Virus record (IMG/VR): IMGVR_UViG_3300047560_000290
Coordinates: 1-32,546 of that record
Length of the DNA stretch: 32,546 bases
Direction: 5' to 3' (one strand)
Origin: a virus
In this document: positions 13,518-21,861 of the stretch, in pieces
Layout: the number at the start of each line of letters is the position of its first letter
How positions within the stretch are numbered: the stretch's first letter is position 1
Translations under genes and position numbers: made by a program
The notes under the pieces: model-generated
The model's database searches: none
Told to the model about the DNA's origin: nothing
The model's input: only the letters and a program-made list of their open reading frames with translations

Positions 13518-16500
13518 ATGCCAATTCGCTCGATAGACGAACTGCGTAGCTGGGCAGGGCCCGATTGGAAAGACGCTTCAGACGAAGACATTATTTCCAT
13601 GTACTCGAAGGTGGCCAAAGTGCCACCTACTCAAGTAGCTATGACCCTTGGCTATGACCCTGGAACTGGGGGCATTGGTGCTAAAGAATTTTCGTCATCT
13701 ATCGACCGATACCAAGCCGGACTCTATGGAGTTGGCGAGGCCGTAACCGGAGCCCTTGGTGCCAATAAAGCAAGCAGCTGGCTTGCTGAACAACGCCGTG
13801 CAAATGAACTTCAAGCTGATGTAGCAACTGCTCGTGCTCGCGAAATGGGCGCTGTTACTGATTGGAAAGACGTCCATGGTATTGAAGACTTTGGCAGCTA
13901 CGCAAAAAACTTAGCGATTCAATCTGCGCCTTACGCTGCTGAAGCATTAACGGGTGGTTTAGTTGCCCGTGGTGCAATGACCGGCACTCGTGCTGCGTTG
14001 GCTGGAGCTAAGACTGCTGAAGAAGCATTGGCTGCCAAGAAAGCCCTTGACCTTGGTTCTGAAGTTGGTGGTGTTGTTGCATCATATCCATCAGCTGTTG
14101 GTGATATCCTGAGTAACCAGCGTGAGCAAAGTGGCAAAACAGATTTGTTGGCTGCTGCAGGATTAGCTGTTCCATACGCTGCACTGAACGCTGTTGGTGT
14201 TGAAAGCGCAGTAATGCGCGGTAGTGCATTTAAAAACACAATCAATCTATTAGACCGCCCCGGTGGTATCTTAGGTGCTGCCACTCGTACTGTTGCCACA
14301 GGCACTGGTGTTGCGCTTAAAGAAGGTATCTCAGAAACTGGTCAAGAGGTATTGAACCAAGCAGGCCGCATGGCTGTAGACCCCAATGCTACGCTGACTG
14401 ACCCTGAAGCACTTGAGCGATATAAAGAATCGTTTATTGGTGGCGCAACCCTTGGCGGGGTAATGGGCGGCGGCCTTGGCGGTTGGAGAAGAAGTGCTCC
14501 TACTAATGAAATTCAACAAGCCTATTCACAACCGGACGTAAGCGGTACACCTACATCTAATGTAGCCCCTCCTGCCCCACCTGTTGCTCCTCCTGCAGCT
14601 GCTAATCATCCAGACCCCATGGCACGTTTGGCTGAGTTGGAAGCTATTGGTAGAGGTTCACCTGCTCGTACAGTTGAAGGTCCTGATGGTAAGCCGTTAA
14701 AAATTCCAGCAACCGAAGGTCGTTTCTTTACACCTGAAGAACAGCAAGAATACCAAGCTATAAAAGCCCAAGTAGCAACCATGACGCCTCCTGCAGTAAC
14801 AGGTGGCACAACAGACATTGCTCAGCAGACTCAAGCTGCTGCTGCACAAAACCAACAAGCTGACCAAGCACAGCAAAACTTAGCCAAGCGTGAAGAAGTC
14901 TTTGGCAAGGTGGCTACGCAGTATGACCCTGCAAACCCAACGTCTCTGAACATCTTTGGTCAGAATATTGAAGGCCCGCGTGTTGCTGTTTTTGGTGATC
15001 GCTTTGCTACTGTATTTAACATGCTGCCACCTCATGTGCAGCAGATTGCGCAGGCCATTACGCAAGCCAACAAAGCATTTGCTTCGCCTGAAAAGCCAAG
15101 CCCACTGGTAAGTTTTAACTTCAATGCTAATAACCCAGTGCCTTCCGCTGATAAAGCCATTGAGGCGCTTGGCAAAGTGATGACTAAGTTCCAGATTGAC
15201 CACGTTCAATCATTAGATGAAGCCGTACAGATTCTCAACAAACTCTCGACGACTACCAAAGGTAATCAACTTGAGCAACTCAACGCCATCTACGAAGCCA
15301 TTACTGGCAAAGACACGGATGGTTTCACAGCAGCGGAAGCTACTAAAGCGGAAAAAGGAGCTAAAGATGGAAAATTGCAACTGCAAACAACTACCGGGCT
15401 GGGAGCAGTTCCAGTCGAAGGCGGAACAACAGAAACAAGCGCAACAGGAGCTGGGGCTGTGGGACCCAGCAACGTTCAACCCGTCGGAGCAGGAAGTGTC
15501 CCTGAAGGATCGCTTGGTCTCCAAACTGGACAGTTATCAGGAGAAGGAATACGGACTGGCACCAGTGCAGTACCCGACATTCGCTCTAGCGTCTCCCCGC
15601 AAGACGCGGAAATAAACACGTTACTCCATCAAGCATTTGGTGGAGAACGTCCTCAAGGAGCATTTGATGAACAAGCCACGCAAGCAGGAGTTAGTGAGTC
15701 CGGACAACCCAATGTTTCAGCCTTGGCTGAGCCAACTGTGGCAAAAAGCACAGAGCCGCGAGTCTACGACCCAAACATCCCATACTACGCCACGGACCTT
15801 AGCCACATCAGCCCAGAACGTCGGGAAGAAATCCGCAAAAACTTAATCCGGTCAATCCTTGCTCCTAAGCAAGAACGAAAAGGCGGGATGAGTCTTGACC
15901 AACGAGTCGAAATGGTAATGCTGGCGCTTAGTGCTGGTGAAACCCATGCGGAAATTGCTGCTCGTTTAAAAGTTTCTGAGTCCACAATTCAGAAACAACT
16001 AGAGCGTTTGGGTATTGTTATTAAACCCAGGTTTACTGAAGCGCAACAGAATGAAGCTACTTCAATTGAACAGCGCCTTGGTATTCCTGCCGGTACTCAT
16101 AACACCACTACAAAACCTTTTGAAGTATCCAAGGCAATCACTAATACATTGCCTGTAGAAGAAACTGCCAAGTTGGTTGACCGACTTAATGAGCTTTATA
16201 AAGTAGCTGAAAAATCTTATGGAATAGACAAACCCAAAGAAGGCAAAGCCTTTGATGATTTGTTGTTGGACGCAGGCGCTGTGTTCAGATCACCTGAATT
16301 TCCTGATGGTGTTGGCGCAGGCGAAATTATTTATTTCTACAGTCGTAATAAAAAAATTACTACTAAAGACACGGCTAGTGAACAGCAGTCAAAAGAAATG
16401 AATGCAGCAACACCAGAACAGCTGAGTGCCGCTGGATTTGGAACTATTTCATCTGCTGGCGGAAGCCAAGGGGCTGTGGGTACACAAGCAACGTCTATAT

Positions 16501-19500
16501 TTAATAGCGCAGAAAAGCTGCAAAATGAACTGGACAAGCTGGAGCCAGGTACGCCCGAGCATACTGAAAAAGCCAAACAACTTGCTGAACTGTGGAATAA
16601 ATACGCCAAGAAGCAAGCTGCTTTAGATGAAGCTGAGCCCACTGTTATGGAAGAAGGGGAAGAGAATGCCGTTCAAGAGTCAAGCACAGAGGAAGTTCCT
16701 GTTCGCAAACGAACCGGAGGTGGCAAAAAGGTGGGCAAAGGAAACGCCAAAGGGGGCAAAGCTGCCGGAGAAACTGAAGTCAAAGTCGAGCCCAAGCAAG
16801 AAGCCAAGCCCGAAGAAGTAAAGACTCCTGCTGAGCAGTGGTCTGAAGTATCTAAACTAGCACCGGAGTTGCCACCATATGACGTTCTTAGAAAATCTGA
16901 AAAAGATCGCTGGGATGATCTCGTCCATCGTGGACAAGCTAACCTTGCGGCTGCTGTCAAAATTGTCGGTGAGATCACTCAACCTTCTGGCACAACACTG
17001 GCCAACGAAAAGCCTGAGGCAACAGGCACTAATGGAACTGCTGAAGCGGTAACCGCTGAAAACGAAATTCCAGCGCCAAAATCAACTCTGTTCTCAAAGG
17101 CAAAAGGCACGACAGAATCTAAAAACTCTGTCTACAACATCTGGAACACTCTTTATAAACTGTTTGATGTAATTCCTGCTGACAGCGCATACAAAGACTT
17201 TATTCGAATTTCACAGACCGCACAAGATGCATATGAGGCTGCTGGTAAGAAGGTGCCACTTGTGCAACTACAAAACGCTCAGGCGTTTATTGATCCGACC
17301 GATGATCGTATAGTGCACTTGATTGCAGACAACATTGCCAAGGGCAGTGAGCTTGCAGTTTTACTCCACGAAGTTGGTGTCCACGTTGGACTCAAGAAAA
17401 AACTTGGCGCAAACTTTAAGATTCTTGAAGGTCAAGTCAAGTCATGGGCAAATGCTTCTAAGGGAAGCCTTGAGCGTCAAGTCTATGAGCGTGCCATGGC
17501 TCGTGTAGCGGCTGCCCGTATGGATGGCGCAATTAGCGCTGATATCGCTGCTGAAGAACTGGTAGCCTACGCTGCTGAAGAAGCTGCTTTGGCTGGTGTA
17601 AAAGTTAAGGATGCTCCTCGTTCCCGCCTAGAAGCATGGGTCAAACAACTTCATGATATTGCTTCACAAGCATTTAAGAACTTCTTCAAGATAAACAACG
17701 TTCCAGAGTTGTCTGTCCAAGACTTGGTCAATTTCTCTTTTGCTGCTGCGCAAGAACACATGCAGGCACATCGTAGTGAAATCGGCGCAAACGCCAGAGC
17801 TACTGAAAGCCAAATTGCTAAGTACTATGCAGGAGCCAGAGGGACTTACGATGGCACAAGCGTAGTCGTAAATGAGGACAGACCCGGACCCGGTGAAGAG
17901 TCATTCTTCTGGAGTCCTGCTGACAAGTTTGGTTCCTTCACTGAAATTGGTACTAGAGGTTTTTATAGCCCCGCTCGCTTTCGTGCTCCTGAGTACGCAG
18001 CCATGGTGGTGACTTCTGCCGAGTCCAGAGCCTTTGGTGATGAGCAAAAGAACAATCAAGACAAAGTTTTGTTGACATTCCAAGCTACTCGCGACCACCA
18101 AACAAACATATGGTCTCTGATTGTGTCAGGCCCCGACATCGACAGTGCACTTTATGTTGATCTATATGTAGAAGGTTTGGCTACGACTACCAAAGACAAT
18201 GAAGGTAATGAATGGTCCCGCCTTGAGGGCATTTCTGGTCGTGACAATCTACGTTTACTGGGAGAGTTCCGTCGTCGTTTGACTCGTATGAAAGATGGAG
18301 AGATTCCAAACATTGACTTTGTACGAGTAACAGGTTCAGGTGCAACCAAAGAAGAAGGTAGACCGGGTGTATACGCAGCTGATACTTTGGCTACAAGGTT
18401 TTCCAAAGCGCCAACTGGGGAACAAGTCATTAAGGCTTTGCCCAAGCCCTTACAAGAAACAGCTCGTCGTCAGTTTACTAACATTAAGACACTGGCTAAA
18501 CGTGGCTTCTATGCTTCTGCGATTACAGAAGACTTGGCTAACATGGCTCAGAAGTACATGCCTTCAGTGTCCAAGTATTTGCAGGCTCAGTATGCTCGTC
18601 AAGCTACCCGCTTAAACTTTGAAAAGCGTATCGAAAATATCTTGGCTGCATTTGACAAGTTGCCTGAGAACCTTAAAGGCGAAGGTAAAGGCAGTGTCAA
18701 TGAATACATCCACGATTCAACTCGTGAAAAGAAGTGGGGCTACTACCCAGGTGAGCAGCAAGTGGGTACTAAGTTGTTTGAAGTTGATGAAGACTTTAAG
18801 AAACGCTTTGACGCATTCCCTGCCCCTGCACAGCAACTTATTAAAGACGTGTTCCAGCACGGCTACGATGCATTAAGACTCAAACAGCAAGCTGCTGAAA
18901 ACGCAGTGAATCGTGAGTTTGACTCTCGTATTAGAAACGCTGGTAATGATGCTGACCTGCTGCAACAGATTGCCAAGGAAAAGAAACAGGCAATCAAGCG
19001 GATTACTAACATTCGCAATGTCAGTGTTGGTGACCCTTATGCATACCTTGGACGTTATGGTGACTATGTTGTTGTTGCCAAGTCCAAAGAGTTTATTGCC
19101 TACGAAGAAGCAGCTACAGGTACAGAAGCTCGTGTCGGGGCAGAGTACGTCACTGGTGACAAACAACAAGCCAAAAATTGGCTGCAGGAAAATGTTTCCA
19201 ATCCCCTGCACTATATAGTTCAATTTGCCGAAACACAAGGCGAGGCTGATGAGATTGCTGCCAAGCTGCAAGCCACTGGCCAATATGATATTCAACCTGA
19301 AGACGCAGGTATCAAAGAAGCCAACGCATCCTACTTTGGTGGCTCAGATGTTCACCTTGCTGTAGCGCGCCTGCGTAACTTGGCAGAGCGTCGTTCTGAT
19401 TCGCCAGACTCCAAGCTCGATAAAGCAATCGCTGACTTGTATTTGATGTCCGTGGCTGATGCCAGTGCCCGTGCCTCTGAACTCCAACGCAAAAACGTTG

Positions 19501-21230
19501 CAGGCGCAGACAAGAACATGATGCGCAACTTGGCTACTAGCGGTCGTGCTGACGCACACTTCTTAGCTTCCTTGGAACACAGTGATGAGATTAGCGATTC
19601 ACTCGAAGCCATGCGTACCGAAGCACGCAGGAACCGCAAAGAAGCCATGCCAATGTACAACGAGTTGTATATTCGCCACGCAAACAGCATGGACTACCAG
19701 CCGGTCGGCGACTTGGCTAGTGCATTAACACGTATGACAACGCTGTGGACTTTGTCTACTAACCCAGCGTTCTACCTCCAACAGGTGCTTCAGACTTCTG
19801 TGTTGTCTTTGCCATTCATGGCAGGACGCCTCGGTTACTTCCGTTCTGCTCGTGCTATCAAGCGTGCTTACGGTGACATGTCTGAGTTGGTTAAAGGTTT
19901 GGGAGTTAATGAGCACATTGACTTCAACAAGGCCCCCGCAGATGTGCGCAATATGCTGAACACATTGGTCGGCATGGGTAAGATTGACCTTGGTATTGAT
20001 GCTGAAGCCAAAGCCCGTACTGATGAGCAGGGCACACTTGGTAAAGTGATGCTCAAGTTGCAAGGTGTTAATACACGTATTGAGTCAATCAACCGTGCCA
20101 CTGCGGCCATTGCAGCCTATCGCGGATACCTTGAGCGTTATAAGAACGGTGATACTGCCGCTGCTACCAAGTATGCTGCTGACGTTGTGTCCAACACACA
20201 TGGCTCATATGATGGATTCAATACACCTCGCGTGCTGCAAGGTGGCGTATCCAAGGTAGCGTTGCAATTCAAACGCTTCCAAATCATTCAGCTGTCCATG
20301 CTTGCCAAACTGATTCACACCTCATTCAAAGGTGCCAGTGCGGAAGAGAAGGCTGTGGCGCGTGCTTCACTAAGATTTATTACTGCACACATGGCAGTTC
20401 TTGGTGGCGCACTGGGCGTGCCGTTTGTTTCACAAGCCGCTTGGATTCTGTCTAAAGTGTTTGGAGATGAAGACGAGCCCGATGATTACGAATACAAGTT
20501 GCGTCGCATGATAGGTGACGGCCCTGCCGCTGACTTGCTGCTTCGTGGTGTACCTGCTTATTTGGGTTTAGAGTCTTTGGGCAAGAAGTTGTCCATGGAA
20601 AACGTTGCGTCTCCATTCGGTCCATTCGTAGAACCTGACCTGACTTCTCGTTCCGGTGCTGAAAAGATGTTGGTGGGGGTTATGGGCCCAGCCGCTAATA
20701 TTGGGCTGAAGTTTACAGACGCGCTTGGCATGATGTCCAAGGGTAACTACTACAAGGGCCTAGAGTTGGCGTTGCCTAATGGCGTAGCCAATGCGATGAA
20801 AGCGTACCGTTTCTCCACTGAGGGAATTACGATGCGCAATGGGGACTTGGTGATGAAGCCTGAAGACATCAGCTTAATTGATGCTGCCTTCCAAGCCGTT
20901 GGTCTCCCCACAACGACCATTACTGATAGACAATACACTCAGAAAGTGATTGCCGAGTTTGACAAGTTCTATTCAGAGCGTGCCAAGGATATTAAAGGTT
21001 CTTATGTGGAAGCCTCTCGTTCAAGTGATTCAGCTGCCATGGCTGAAGCACGAGATGACTGGCAGAAGTTGCAAGAGTCGAGAGTTAAAAACGGATACAA
21101 GCGTCAGCCAATGTCTGAGTTGTTCCGCGCACCAGTCGAAGCACGCAAGCGTGAACGTGGTGTTGTTGGTGGTGTAGAAACCACTAAATCAAATCGTAGG
21201 TTTGTCGAGCAAGTAAGCTCAGTTTCTTAA
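13518..21230 (+). CDS. Giant polyvalent-type internal virion protein, 2570 aa
   Basis: Single ORF of 7.7 kb. Visible order: a short N-terminal domain, a helical region with hydrophobic Ala/Gly-rich helices (about 125-310), a Pro/Ala linker, and a helical domain (about 455-620). Then comes a low-complexity linker, a helix-turn-helix (791-838, with AEIAARLKVSESTIQKQL), and a second Lys/Glu/Gly linker (about 1040-1190). A zincin-like LLHEVGVH motif (H1284, E1285, H1289) follows, with EELVAYAAEE at 1346 as a possible third ligand. Long helical polyvalent-protein-like regions and C-terminal hydrophobic helices (about 2085-2105 and 2290-2315) complete it. It is likely packaged and ejected with the DNA, where it could form a channel and protect the genome. 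The HEVGVH spacing is one residue longer than HExxH. Three small ORFs are embedded in another frame. Confidence 0.8.
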   Translation: MPIRSIDELRSWAGPDWKDASDEDIISMYSKVAKVPPTQVAMTLGYDPGTGGIGAKEFSSSIDRYQAGLYGVGEAVTGALGANKASSWLAEQRRANELQADVATARAREMGAVTDWKDVHGIEDFGSYAKNLAIQSAPYAAEALTGGLVARGAMTGTRAALAGAKTAEEALAAKKALDLGSEVGGVVASYPSAVGDILSNQREQSGKTDLLAAAGLAVPYAALNAVGVESAVMRGSAFKNTINLLDRPGGILGAATRTVATGTGVALKEGISETGQEVLNQAGRMAVDPNATLTDPEALERYKESFIGGATLGGVMGGGLGGWRRSAPTNEIQQAYSQPDVSGTPTSNVAPPAPPVAPPAAANHPDPMARLAELEAIGRGSPARTVEGPDGKPLKIPATEGRFFTPEEQQEYQAIKAQVATMTPPAVTGGTTDIAQQTQAAAAQNQQADQAQQNLAKREEVFGKVATQYDPANPTSLNIFGQNIEGPRVAVFGDRFATVFNMLPPHVQQIAQAITQANKAFASPEKPSPLVSFNFNANNPVPSADKAIEALGKVMTKFQIDHVQSLDEAVQILNKLSTTTKGNQLEQLNAIYEAITGKDTDGFTAAEATKAEKGAKDGKLQLQTTTGLGAVPVEGGTTETSATGAGAVGPSNVQPVGAGSVPEGSLGLQTGQLSGEGIRTGTSAVPDIRSSVSPQDAEINTLLHQAFGGERPQGAFDEQATQAGVSESGQPNVSALAEPTVAKSTEPRVYDPNIPYYATDLSHISPERREEIRKNLIRSILAPKQERKGGMSLDQRVEMVMLALSAGETHAEIAARLKVSESTIQKQLERLGIVIKPRFTEAQQNEATSIEQRLGIPAGTHNTTTKPFEVSKAITNTLPVEETAKLVDRLNELYKVAEKSYGIDKPKEGKAFDDLLLDAGAVFRSPEFPDGVGAGEIIYFYSRNKKITTKDTASEQQSKEMNAATPEQLSAAGFGTISSAGGSQGAVGTQATSIFNSAEKLQNELDKLEPGTPEHTEKAKQLAELWNKYAKKQAALDEAEPTVMEEGEENAVQESSTEEVPVRKRTGGGKKVGKGNAKGGKAAGETEVKVEPKQEAKPEEVKTPAEQWSEVSKLAPELPPYDVLRKSEKDRWDDLVHRGQANLAAAVKIVGEITQPSGTTLANEKPEATGTNGTAEAVTAENEIPAPKSTLFSKAKGTTESKNSVYNIWNTLYKLFDVIPADSAYKDFIRISQTAQDAYEAAGKKVPLVQLQNAQAFIDPTDDRIVHLIADNIAKGSELAVLLHEVGVHVGLKKKLGANFKILEGQVKSWANASKGSLERQVYERAMARVAAARMDGAISADIAAEELVAYAAEEAALAGVKVKDAPRSRLEAWVKQLHDIASQAFKNFFKINNVPELSVQDLVNFSFAAAQEHMQAHRSEIGANARATESQIAKYYAGARGTYDGTSVVVNEDRPGPGEESFFWSPADKFGSFTEIGTRGFYSPARFRAPEYAAMVVTSAESRAFGDEQKNNQDKVLLTFQATRDHQTNIWSLIVSGPDIDSALYVDLYVEGLATTTKDNEGNEWSRLEGISGRDNLRLLGEFRRRLTRMKDGEIPNIDFVRVTGSGATKEEGRPGVYAADTLATRFSKAPTGEQVIKALPKPLQETARRQFTNIKTLAKRGFYASAITEDLANMAQKYMPSVSKYLQAQYARQATRLNFEKRIENILAAFDKLPENLKGEGKGSVNEYIHDSTREKKWGYYPGEQQVGTKLFEVDEDFKKRFDAFPAPAQQLIKDVFQHGYDALRLKQQAAENAVNREFDSRIRNAGNDADLLQQIAKEKKQAIKRITNIRNVSVGDPYAYLGRYGDYVVVAKSKEFIAYEEAATGTEARVGAEYVTGDKQQAKNWLQENVSNPLHYIVQFAETQGEADEIAAKLQATGQYDIQPEDAGIKEANASYFGGSDVHLAVARLRNLAERRSDSPDSKLDKAIADLYLMSVADASARASELQRKNVAGADKNMMRNLATSGRADAHFLASLEHSDEISDSLEAMRTEARRNRKEAMPMYNELYIRHANSMDYQPVGDLASALTRMTTLWTLSTNPAFYLQQVLQTSVLSLPFMAGRLGYFRSARAIKRAYGDMSELVKGLGVNEHIDFNKAPADVRNMLNTLVGMGKIDLGIDAEAKARTDEQGTLGKVMLKLQGVNTRIESINRATAAIAAYRGYLERYKNGDTAAATKYAADVVSNTHGSYDGFNTPRVLQGGVSKVALQFKRFQIIQLSMLAKLIHTSFKGASAEEKAVARASLRFITAHMAVLGGALGVPFVSQAAWILSKVFGDEDEPDDYEYKLRRMIGDGPAADLLLRGVPAYLGLESLGKKLSMENVASPFGPFVEPDLTSRSGAEKMLVGVMGPAANIGLKFTDALGMMSKGNYYKGLELALPNGVANAMKAYRFSTEGITMRNGDLVMKPEDISLIDAAFQAVGLPTTTITDRQYTQKVIAEFDKFYSERAKDIKGSYVEASRSSDSAAMAEARDDWQKLQESRVKNGYKRQPMSELFRAPVEARKRERGVVGGVETTKSNRRFVEQVSSVS
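15355..15360 (+). promoter_or_regulatory. Shine-Dalgarno for nested ORF at 15367
   Basis: A perfect AAGGAG is separated by 6 nt (CTAAAG) from the ATG at 15367. It lies inside the giant gene, where a ribosome site has no use for the main frame. Confidence 0.6.
15367..15615 (+). CDS. Nested (overprinted) small ORF inside giant gene, 82 aa
   Basis: Lies wholly inside the 2570-aa gene in the +1 frame. It is preceded by AAGGAG at ideal spacing. The product starts MENCNCKQLPGWEQFQ and contains a Gln/Lys/Glu helix, LGLWDPATFNPSEQE, and GLAPVQYPTFALASP near the end. Two Trp, balanced composition and a conserved-looking end make it look like a real protein. The overlapping main frame is Gly/Thr/Ala/Val-rich low complexity there. 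Function is unknown. A second and a third nested ORF lie downstream in the same frame. It could be a small ancestral gene trapped when the giant gene grew through it. Confidence 0.55.
   Translation: MENCNCKQLPGWEQFQSKAEQQKQAQQELGLWDPATFNPSEQEVSLKDRLVSKLDSYQEKEYGLAPVQYPTFALASPRKTRK
15655..15660 (+). promoter_or_regulatory. Shine-Dalgarno for nested ORF at 15667
   Basis: A perfect AAGGAG is separated by 6 nt (CATTTG) from the ATG at 15667. It has identical strength and spacing to the site at 15355-15360. Confidence 0.5.
15667..15846 (+). CDS. Second nested small ORF inside giant gene, 59 aa
   Basis: Same alternate frame as the ORF at 15367, beginning 51 nt after its stop, with its own AAGGAG. 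The product begins MNKPRKQELVSPDNPM, then FQPWLSQLWQKAQSRE, which looks like a natural small basic protein with two Trp. The C-terminal 25 residues are Thr/Ser-rich and less convincing. The overlapping giant frame is again linker-like. No family is recognised. Confidence 0.42.
   Translation: MNKPRKQELVSPDNPMFQPWLSQLWQKAQSRESTTQTSHTTPRTLATSAQNVGKKSAKT
16666..16821 (+). CDS. Nested small conserved phage protein of MPFKS type inside giant gene, 51 aa
   Basis: Same alternate frame as the ORFs at 15367 and 15667. ATG is preceded by a GAAGGGG purine run about 6 nt upstream. The product reads MPFKSQAQRKFLFANEPEVA, then KRWAKETPKGAKLPEKL, ending in a Lys/Ser/Pro tail. Very small proteins beginning MPFKSxAQRR..Y/F-AxxPE-AKRW.K.TPK are common in phage genomes, and I recognise this family without knowing its function. 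The match covers almost the full family length, which a random shadow frame would not give. The giant frame here encodes only a Glu/Lys/Gly linker. Confidence 0.65.
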   Translation: MPFKSQAQRKFLFANEPEVAKRWAKETPKGAKLPEKLKSKSSPSKKPSPKK

Positions 21231-21234
21231 GGAG
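21229..21234 (+). promoter_or_regulatory. Shine-Dalgarno deciding the start at 21241
   Basis: AAGGAG overlaps the stop of the giant gene. The spacing is 3 nt to the first ATG (21238) and 6 nt to the second (21241), so the second ATG is preferred. Confidence 0.6.
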
Positions 21235-21240
21235 AAGATG

Positions 21241-21534
21241 ATGAGTGATCCCGTTGGTTTGAAATCAGCCCACCTGAGTGGCGCAACTACTGGTACTTTG
21301 TTTACTGGTAGTTTTTATTTGAAGAGCATTAACTGCTTGGGCACAGCCACAGGTGGTATGTTGACATTCCGTGACGGTGGCGCATCTGGCACAATTATTT
21401 GTCAGATTGATGTCCCAGGTAATGCAAACAACACTAACAATGTAATCATTCCAGCACCTGGAATTTTGTTTGAAACTGACTGCTATGTTTCAATGCCTAC
21501 TGGCTACAACTTGACTATTTTTTACGGAAAATAA
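21241..21534 (+). CDS. Small beta-rich protein, 97 aa
   Basis: Starts at the second of two adjacent ATGs, judged by the AAGGAG spacing. The chain is almost all strand: LKSAHLSGATTGTLFTGSF, GGMLTFRDGGASGTIICQID, PAPGILFETDCYVSMPTGYN, ending in LTIFYGK. Composition is Gly/Thr/Asn-rich, like small decoration or fibre-associated jelly-roll proteins. No signal peptide is present. It is probably a minor virion component. The family is not recognised with certainty. Confidence 0.65.
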   Translation: MSDPVGLKSAHLSGATTGTLFTGSFYLKSINCLGTATGGMLTFRDGGASGTIICQIDVPGNANNTNNVIIPAPGILFETDCYVSMPTGYNLTIFYGK

Positions 21535-21536
21535 TC

Positions 21537-21782
21537 ATGGCTAAGTCACCAGCATGGCAACGCAAAGAAGGCAAGAATCCAAATGGCGGCTTAAATGCCA
21601 AGGGTCGAGCCTCTGCTAAAAAAGAAGGCATGAACTTGAAGCCCCCACAACCTGAGGGCGGTTCACGTAGAGATTCTTTCTGCGCACGCATGGAAGGCAT
21701 GAAGAAGAAGTTGACCAGTGAGAAGACGGCTAAAGACCCCAACTCACGAATCAATAAATCTTTACGCGCTTGGAACTGCTGA
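21537..21782 (+). CDS. DUF6321-like small basic phage protein, 81 aa
   Basis: Contains PAWQRKEGKNPNGGLNAKGR near the N-terminus, then RRDSFCARMEGMKKKLTS, and ends SRINKSLRAWNC. This is the hallmark of a widespread small basic phage protein family that I know as DUF6321: NPxGGLxxKGR, then SFCARMxGMKKKLT, then a C-terminal KWxC/AWNC. Function is unknown. The conserved Cys at both ends and high charge suggest metal or nucleic-acid binding. It is the last late gene, ending at the convergent terminator. Confidence 0.8.
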   Translation: MAKSPAWQRKEGKNPNGGLNAKGRASAKKEGMNLKPPQPEGGSRRDSFCARMEGMKKKLTSEKTAKDPNSRINKSLRAWNC

Positions 21783-21814
21783 AAAAAACCCCCTAGTTTT
21801 TTAGGCTAGGGGGT
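21782..21814 (-). terminator. Strong intrinsic terminator at the convergence point, leftward
   Basis: A 9-bp perfect stem, ACCCCCTAG (21788-21796) and CTAGGGGGT (21806-21814), encloses a 9-nt loop. On the minus strand the hairpin is followed by a run of T (A-run 21782-21788 on plus), so it terminates the leftward replication operon after the primase-helicase gene. In the rightward direction it lacks a following T-run. It overlaps the stop of the last late gene. The rest of the gap to 21861 shows nothing else. Confidence 0.88.
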
Positions 21815-21861
21815 AAATCCAACTTAGGAGAGCAAAACACACTAACAAAGGGCAACCTCAA

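Noticed and set aside
16426-16626. 66-codon ORF in the same alternate frame as the nested genes
   Set aside because: No SD site. The main frame here encodes a regular helix (KLQNELDKLEPGTPEHTEKA), so this looks like a chance opening.
18340-18876. Two alternate-frame ORFs further along the giant gene
   Set aside because: Leu/Ser/Cys-rich shadow composition, no SD, and the main frame is well-structured protein.
21788-21814. Terminator acting on the rightward late operon
   Set aside because: The T-run follows the hairpin only on the minus strand. On the plus strand AAATCC follows, so efficient rightward termination is not supported.
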